64,000 nt of DNA, taken from positions 4,784,185 through 4,848,184 of the forward strand of contig NZ_CP040428.1 of NCBI RefSeq assembly GCF_005671395.1. Direction: 5' to 3'. A program made the position numbers and the translations under genes. The stretch is from Jejubacter calystegiae. Lineage in GTDB: Bacteria; Pseudomonadota; Gammaproteobacteria; Enterobacterales; Enterobacteriaceae. Below the pieces are notes generated by a model. That model was not told the DNA's origin and ran no database searches. It worked only from the letters and a program-made list of their open reading frames with translations. Of the stretch, positions 59,311 to 64,000 are shown piece after piece; the stretch's first letter is position 1; every line of letters starts with the position of its first letter.

Positions 59311-59701
59311 TCACCGGTGCCGGAACTGACAGGGAAAAGTAACCTTAAGGTGAACGGAACCTTCGTCAGCGCGGCATATTTCCCCTGAACAAATCACCGC
59401 CACGACAATATTCATAAGGCAGTTAATCGATTCTGAAAAAAGCTGCTGATGGTCCTTATTGTGGATAGTGATGGTGCCATTTGCCACCACCACTAAGACT
59501 GATACCAGAATGTTCGATTTTAAAATCCGCTTTGTTATGAATATCGCTAAAGCCTAACGCACCGGCATTAAGGCGATTCTTACCCTCCGTCACCATAGAG
59601 GAAATCACTGTGCCATCCACCTGGGTGTGGTTACCTACGGTGATATCAAAGCCACCGTCACCAGCAAACATCGCTATCTTAGATAGTTTTGAAAAATGCA
59701 A
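59311..59701 (-). pseudogene. Fragment of a CdiA/filamentous-haemagglutinin-type exoprotein
   Basis: Two minus-strand frames together read like the FHA-2 region of contact-dependent inhibition proteins: 59701-59456 gives [18 protein letters not shown], then [20 protein letters not shown] and [11 protein letters not shown]; a frame change near 59480 leads to [16 protein letters not shown]. In intact CdiA proteins a few dozen residues separate these two blocks, so both a deletion and a frameshift have occurred. No start, secretion domain or toxin domain remains. It marks the right part of the island as debris of a larger exchange locus. Confidence 0.75.
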
Positions 59702-59893
59702 TATGAAAGAGCCTTATTTAAATCACCTTTTCAATTAACCACGCCCTGAATAAAAATAGAATTCAATTTAATCAACATGGAATAACCGCAGGCATAACGG
59801 GAAACAGAGATAATAAAATAGGGAGAAAAGTTTTTTATAAGCAAGCTGGCTACAAATACGGAGAGATTTGATTTTCCCGCTTTATCTACATAA

Positions 59894-59919
59894 TAAAAAA
59901 ACCGGCATGATAGCCGGTT
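59894..59919 (-). terminator. Rho-independent terminator after mlaA
   Basis: The minus-strand stem AACCGGC/GCCGGTT (59919-59913 with 59906-59900, six-base loop) is followed by a T-rich run. It lies 21 bases beyond the mlaA stop codon and marks the right end of the island. Confidence 0.88.
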
Positions 59920-59940
59920 CTTTATACAAGAAAGCGACAA

Positions 59941-60699
59941 TTACTCAGAATCAATGTCTTTAAGATCGTCCTGAATCGCCTGAGCGTTAGGATTCTCTTC
60001 CGGCTTCAGTTCACCGCCATTGGCAATAAAGTCGTGGCGCTGGAAATAAGCCTCACGCACCATAATGTAGGGATCGGACGACTGGCGCAGCAGGCCGTCG
60101 GAATCCAGCAACTGGGCGCGGCTTTCAATCCCTTCAATGGTCCACTTACCGATGGATAGCGGCCAGGTCAGCCAGGAGAGTACCGGATAGAGATCGTCCG
60201 CCATATCGCCGACGTCTTCACGCAGGGTAAAGCTGCCGTAGAACGGTAACTGCATATAGGGACCGTAGCCCACACCGTAATGGCCCATAGTGCTACCAAA
60301 GCGGTGCGGTTCGGTACGCTGCAGTTTCGGGTTCGCCGCCCCGGCCACGTCCATCAGGCCGCCCAGCCCCAGGGTACTGTTCAGGAAGAAGCGGGTGAAG
60401 TGCACCATTCCCTTGTAGATATCGCCACGCAGGAAGGAGTTCACCATAACGGCGGGCTCTTCCAGGTTACTGGTGAAGTTGCTCAGCCCGTTACGCGCCG
60501 GTTGCGGCACGTAATCCCGCCACGCCACGGCCACCGGCCGTACAACGTAGGGATCCAGCACGTTAAAGTTAAAGTTGTACATCGAGCGGTTGAATCCTTC
60601 GAAAGGATCCGAGCGCCCCTGCTGCTGCGGGTCTGAGGAACTGGCACAGCCCACCAAAAGTAAGGTGGCGATCGCCAGCCCGGTCAGGCGAACTTTCAT
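59941..60699 (-). CDS. mlaA: Phospholipid-binding outer-membrane lipoprotein MlaA (VacJ)
   Basis: A 252-residue lipoprotein of the Mla system, which removes misplaced phospholipids from the outer leaflet of the outer membrane together with porins. The signal sequence ends in the lipobox LLLVGCASS (Cys about residue 18). Conserved VacJ blocks follow: DPFEGFNRSMYNFN, NFTSNLEEPAVMVNSFL and LPFYGSFTLREDVGD. The start at 60699 is supported by GGGAG upstream and the signal peptide; the frame is open 46 codons further back. In K-12 it lies next to the fadL region too. Confidence 0.97.
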   Translation of the reverse strand: MKVRLTGLAIATLLLVGCASSSDPQQQGRSDPFEGFNRSMYNFNFNVLDPYVVRPVAVAWRDYVPQPARNGLSNFTSNLEEPAVMVNSFLRGDIYKGMVHFTRFFLNSTLGLGGLMDVAGAANPKLQRTEPHRFGSTMGHYGVGYGPYMQLPFYGSFTLREDVGDMADDLYPVLSWLTWPLSIGKWTIEGIESRAQLLDSDGLLRQSSDPYIMVREAYFQRHDFIANGGELKPEENPNAQAIQDDLKDIDSE

Positions 60700-60730
60700 A
60701 GCATCTCCCTGTATTATGTGACTGGCGCGT

Positions 60731-61936
60731 TCAAGGCTGCTGCCGCGACACTTCAACCGCCACCGGCCCCTGGGCTGGCAGCGCAATGGTCGCACTTTCC
60801 CCAAGCCAGTCGCCAGACTGCGGCTCGGGTCTGCCATTCTGAGAAATATGCACTTTCACAACGCCCCGATGCAGGCCGGACAATGGCCGGTTGGACATCA
60901 TGGCGTCGGTATCATCTAACGTCAGCGACAGCGGGAAGTGGCTCAGCGGCAGTTTTTTGACTGCTACCGGCACATTCGATTCGCCATCGGTTACCGAAAT
61001 AAACAGTATCCCGTTCTCGGGTAAGGTTTTTTTTGCTTCCGGTGTGAGCGTGATTGTAACAGCCAGTTTCACGTTGTCTACGCCGGACTCCACTTTCGCC
61101 TGAGCGACGCTCCGCTCAATAACGGCTCTGCGCTCATCGTTCGCAGGCAGAAGTCGCAGCATAATCTGCCATGCACCGATAGCTTCCTGGTACTGTTTCT
61201 GTTCGAAAGCGTTGAACGCCAGCAGGCTCAGCACCCGAATATTGGTGTGATCGGCGCGCAACATTTCACGCAACATAGCACCGCCCTGCTGGTTATCCTG
61301 CGGATCGGCGGAACGGGTCAATACTTCAGCATAGTCCAGCCTGACGCTGGTGTTATCCGGCGCCAGTTTCCATGCGCGCTCAAAGGCTTCGGTGGCGGTG
61401 CTGGCATTGTTGAGTACCATGCCGATACGTCCCAGCATCTGCCAGGCCTGAACGTTGGTGGGATCATCCTGCAGGCGGGTACGCAGCCCCAACCCCAGAC
61501 GCGCCATCTCTTCCATATTTAGCGGCTGGGCGTTGGGATCCATCACCCGCTGCATCAGCGCCGGCGTCTGTTGGGTCACCGCCTGCCATTCACGCACTTT
61601 GGAAACGCCCGACGTTTTCAGAAATACGCCAATACTTACCGCCGCCAGCAGCAGCACCGCAGGCAGCAGTATCCAGCGGCTGGATGCCCGGGCATCCCGG
61701 GAGCCCGGTTCGTCGGGAATATCCTGTAGCAGGTTTTGTTGAAGCTCTTCGACCATCCGTGCGCGCTGCTCGGGTGAGACCGGCGCATTATCCTGTTCCA
61801 GCTCCTGCAGTCGGGCGTGATAAAAAGCGCGGTTCATTTCGTTGCGATCCGGGCTCTGCGCGCGTCCCCAGGGCACAAACAGCAGCAGAGATACGGCCAT
61901 CAGCAGGACGATAATAGTGACAATCAGCAGCGTCAT
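60731..61936 (-). CDS. ccmI: Cytochrome c maturation protein CcmI
   Basis: A 401-residue protein with two N-terminal membrane helices (LLIVTIIVLLMAVSLLLFVPW at about 3-23, and WILLPAVLLLAAVSIGVFL at about 88-106) and a periplasmic TPR-containing part (WQMLGRIGMVLNNASTATEAFERAWKLAPD, split by TPR helices). CcmI delivers apocytochrome c to the haem-ligation complex with CcmF and CcmH. In E. coli K-12 its equivalent is fused to CcmH; here it is a separate gene overlapping ccmH by four bases. It ends 31 bases before mlaA. Confidence 0.9.
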   Translation of the reverse strand: MTLLIVTIIVLLMAVSLLLFVPWGRAQSPDRNEMNRAFYHARLQELEQDNAPVSPEQRARMVEELQQNLLQDIPDEPGSRDARASSRWILLPAVLLLAAVSIGVFLKTSGVSKVREWQAVTQQTPALMQRVMDPNAQPLNMEEMARLGLGLRTRLQDDPTNVQAWQMLGRIGMVLNNASTATEAFERAWKLAPDNTSVRLDYAEVLTRSADPQDNQQGGAMLREMLRADHTNIRVLSLLAFNAFEQKQYQEAIGAWQIMLRLLPANDERRAVIERSVAQAKVESGVDNVKLAVTITLTPEAKKTLPENGILFISVTDGESNVPVAVKKLPLSHFPLSLTLDDTDAMMSNRPLSGLHRGVVKVHISQNGRPEPQSGDWLGESATIALPAQGPVAVEVSRQQP

Positions 61937-62397
61937 GGCGCCTTCCTTTCTTTTTCCAGCAACGCTTTCAGCCGCTGCTGCTCTTGCTCGTTCAGGGCAC
62001 TCTCATCGCGCTTACCGCGACGGCGGCTGCGCATCACAATCACCACCGCGCCTCCCAGCACGCACAGCGCCGGGATCAGCCACAGTAAAATGGTCAGCGG
62101 CGTCAGCGGCGGCTCATAAGTGACGAAATGACCATAGCGCGCCACCATATAGTCGATGATCTGCTGTTTGTTCTGGCCCTGCTGTTGCAGCTCATACACC
62201 TTCTGGCGCATATCGGCGGCGATCATAGCGTTAGAGTCGGCAATGCTATTGTTCTGGCACTTGGGGCAACGTAGCTGTTCGGTCAGCTGGCGGAATTCCT
62301 GCTCCTGAGCCTCGTTTTTAAACTGGTAAGTATCGATGGCCGCCCAGGCACTGAGCGTCATCATCAGGGCCATCAGCCCGATTAACCAACGACTCAT
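61933..62397 (-). CDS. ccmH: Cytochrome c maturation protein CcmH (stand-alone thioredox domain)
   Basis: A 154-residue protein with a signal peptide (MSRWLIGLMALMMTLSAWA), the redox motif LRCPKCQNNSIADSNA (about residues 42-57) and a C-terminal membrane helix (LTILLWLIPALCVLGGAVVIVM) split from the charged end. It keeps the CXXC haem-binding motif of apocytochrome c reduced. It lacks the TPR extension found in the fused E. coli protein, which is supplied here by ccmI. It overlaps ccmG and ccmI by four bases each. Confidence 0.93.
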   Translation of the reverse strand: MSRWLIGLMALMMTLSAWAAIDTYQFKNEAQEQEFRQLTEQLRCPKCQNNSIADSNAMIAADMRQKVYELQQQGQNKQQIIDYMVARYGHFVTYEPPLTPLTILLWLIPALCVLGGAVVIVMRSRRRGKRDESALNEQEQQRLKALLEKERKAP

Positions 62398-62951
62398 GCC
62401 CCCGCCTCCCGGCTGTATTTATCCCACAGTGGTTTCAACTGCTGCTGCCAGACGCGATCGTTAAGATCGCCGGCGTGGCGGTAACGGATGATCCCTTTGC
62501 CGTCGATCAGGAAGGTTTCCGGCGCGCCGTAGACCCCCAGATCCAGTCCCAGCATACCGTCGCCGTCGAACAGACTCAGAGCATAAGGGTTGCCCAGTTC
62601 GTTTAACCAGCGAACGGCCTTCTGGCGATCGTCCTTGTAGTTCATGCCCACCACGCGGATCCCCTGGGCCGACAGGCCATTCAGGAACTGATGTTCGGCG
62701 CGGCAGGTGGGGCACCAGGTGGCCCAGACGTTAAGCAGCAGCGGCTTGCCGTCGGTCAGCACCGATTGATCGTACATTTTACCCGGGCTTTCCAGCGACT
62801 CCAGGCGGAATACCGGCACCGGTTTGCCGATCAGCGCCGATTCCAGTCGGGTGGGATCGTCGCCATCGGCGTTGCGCACCAGTTGCCAGAGCAGCGCCGC
62901 TGCCAGAAGCAGAAACAGGAATAGCGGAATAAACAGCACCTTACGATTCAT
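62394..62951 (-). CDS. ccmG: Thiol:disulfide interchange protein CcmG (DsbE)
   Basis: A 185-residue membrane-anchored periplasmic thioredoxin-like protein. A membrane anchor (LFIPLFLFLLLAAALLWQLV) precedes the thioredoxin fold with the active site WATWCPTCRAEH (about residue 77-88) and the cis-proline segment YGAPETFLIDG. It reduces apocytochrome c or CcmH during haem attachment. It overlaps ccmF by 11 bases. Confidence 0.96.
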   Translation of the reverse strand: MNRKVLFIPLFLFLLLAAALLWQLVRNADGDDPTRLESALIGKPVPVFRLESLESPGKMYDQSVLTDGKPLLLNVWATWCPTCRAEHQFLNGLSAQGIRVVGMNYKDDRQKAVRWLNELGNPYALSLFDGDGMLGLDLGVYGAPETFLIDGKGIIRYRHAGDLNDRVWQQQLKPLWDKYSREAGA

Positions 62952-64000
62952 TGCGCGCCCCCTTTAGCGTTTTACGTAAACGGTAACGCGGGTCGAGCAT
63001 ACAGAGCACGCCCCCCAGCGCCATCAGGACGCCGCCGTACCAGATCCAGCGGACAAAGGGTTTGTAGTACAGACGTACCGCCCAACTGCCATCGTCCAGT
63101 TCTTCGCCCAGCGCAGCGTAGAGATCCCGGGTCAGACCACCATCGATAGCCGCTTCGGTCATCATCATCCGATTACTGTTATAGAAGCGCTTTTCGGCAC
63201 GCAGCGTCGCTTCCGGCTTGCCGTTGCGGGTGACGTCGATAATTCCCACCCCGCCCCGGTAGTTAGGGCCGGTAATATCGTGTACATCGCGGAAGGTGAA
63301 GTGGTACTGGTGGATATTCACGCTATCGCCGGACTTCATCCGCACATCGCGTTCGATGCTGTAATTCTGGCTGAAGGCGATACCGACCACAGTGACCGCC
63401 ACGCCGACGTGGCCCAGCACCATGCCCCAGTGGCTGCGCGACAGTTTCGTCAGCCCGCGCCACAGGCCGTGCCTGACGGTGGCACGCTCATGAACTTCCA
63501 TCAGCGCCAGCACAAAGACCCAGATGGCCATCAGCAACCCGACTACCGTCATCGCTTCGATCCGGTCCTGGAACAGCCAGGGCAGCAGCAACGCAAGCAA
63601 CGCGGTAACCACCAGCGCAATCAGCAACCGCCCGCGCAGCTTGTGGGGTTCATCGCGACGCCAGCGTACCAACGGCCCGATGCCCAGCATCAGGGCAAAA
63701 GGCGCCATCAGCACGCTGAACATGGTGTTAAAGAAGGGCTCGCCAATGGAGATACTGCCCAGTCCCAGCTGTTTGTGGACCAGCGGCAGCAGCGTGCCCA
63801 ACAGCACCACCAGCATAGCCGCTACCAGCAGCACATTGTTGCCCAGCAGGAAAGATTCGCGCGACCACAGCTCATTGCTGACGCGGGCCCGTACCCGATT
63901 ACCCTTCACGGCGTAGAGCAGCAGCGAACTGCCGATCACAATCACCAGCAGCGCCAGAATAAACATGCCGCGAGCCGGATCCGAGGCAAAGGAGTGCACC
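62941..64000 (-). CDS. ccmF: Haem lyase CcmF, C-terminal part (cut by window edge)
   Basis: The C-terminal 350 or so residues of a roughly 650-residue integral membrane protein of the CcmF/CcsA haem-handling family; the start lies beyond the right edge. The visible part has several membrane helices (ALLVIVIGSSLLLYAV, NVLLVAAMLVVLLGTLLPLV) and the periplasmic stretch MKSGDSVNIHQYHFTFRDV. It catalyses the ligation of haem to apocytochrome c. The apparent first methionine at 63999 is internal. Confidence 0.95.
   Translation of the reverse strand, partial: VHSFASDPARGMFILALLVIVIGSSLLLYAVKGNRVRARVSNELWSRESFLLGNNVLLVAAMLVVLLGTLLPLVHKQLGLGSISIGEPFFNTMFSVLMAPFALMLGIGPLVRWRRDEPHKLRGRLLIALVVTALLALLLPWLFQDRIEAMTVVGLLMAIWVFVLALMEVHERATVRHGLWRGLTKLSRSHWGMVLGHVGVAVTVVGIAFSQNYSIERDVRMKSGDSVNIHQYHFTFRDVHDITGPNYRGGVGIIDVTRNGKPEATLRAEKRFYNSNRMMMTEAAIDGGLTRDLYAALGEELDDGSWAVRLYYKPFVRWIWYGGVLMALGGVLCMLDPRYRLRKTLKGARNES

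Noticed and set aside
59731-59940. 69-codon minus-strand frame between the CdiA fragment and mlaA
   Set aside because: It begins within the mlaA terminator region, has no ribosome-binding site and no recognisable features.

Overview
The window is a stretch of chromosome from a member of the Enterobacteriaceae that is not E. coli itself. Most genes match E. coli K-12 proteins closely in length, motifs and order: yfbS-hxpA-yfbU-yfbV / ackA-pta, yfcD-yfcE-yfcF, yfcH, rpnB-hisPMQJ-argT-ubiX-purF-cvpA-dedD-folC-accD-dedA-truA-usg-pdxB / flk / yfcJ-fabB / mnmC / yfcL-epmC-yfcA-mepA-aroC-prmB / smrB / sixA / fadJ-fadI / yfcZ / fadL ... mlaA. The species cannot be fixed from the sequence alone.

Four places depart from the K-12 plan. 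(1) At 6.4-11.6 kb, between pta and yfcD, lies an operon for an ascorbate-type PTS permease (IIA, IIB, IIC) and a transketolase split into two genes. It has a divergent LacI-type regulator and two palindromic operators. (2) At 13.7-20.6 kb, yfcG and folX are missing. Instead there are a pair of half-size DMT transporters with a divergent LysR regulator, then (after yfcH) a D-arabinitol-type dehydrogenase and MFS transporter with a divergent SorC-type regulator and strikingly regular TTTGC repeats. (3) At 53.4-59.9 kb, between fadL and mlaA, is an AT-rich island carrying a class II (double-glycine leader) microcin-type system: an intact 76-aa precursor, a decayed second precursor, an HlyD/CvaA-type adaptor and a CvaB-type peptidase-ABC exporter. 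A convergent orphan regulator with two possible winged helices and a graveyard of relics, including a CdiA/FHA fragment, complete the island. (4) At 60.7-64 kb, a cytochrome c maturation operon with separate ccmH and ccmI lies next to mlaA.

The island in (3) is the best candidate for a new biological system. The precursor leader (MRDLNIHEMNEVSGA) is a textbook C39-peptidase substrate with the same 15-residue length as the colicin V leader. The core is an internally duplicated glycine-rich peptide with a single cysteine. It has a good sigma-70 promoter and Shine-Dalgarno sequence. No immunity gene is apparent. Just downstream is a second precursor gene whose leader aligns residue for residue with the first but is broken by a stop codon and frameshifts.

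The rest is core metabolism and envelope: acetate overflow (ackA-pta), lysine/arginine/ornithine and histidine uptake, purine, folate, fatty acid, pyridoxine and chorismate synthesis, tRNA and protein modification (truA, mnmC, epmC, prmB), anaerobic beta-oxidation (fadIJ) with long-chain fatty acid uptake (fadL), lipid asymmetry (mlaA) and cytochrome c assembly. FadR- and FabR-like sites are readable upstream of fabB, fadI and fadL. No rRNA, tRNA, CRISPR array or insertion sequence was seen.
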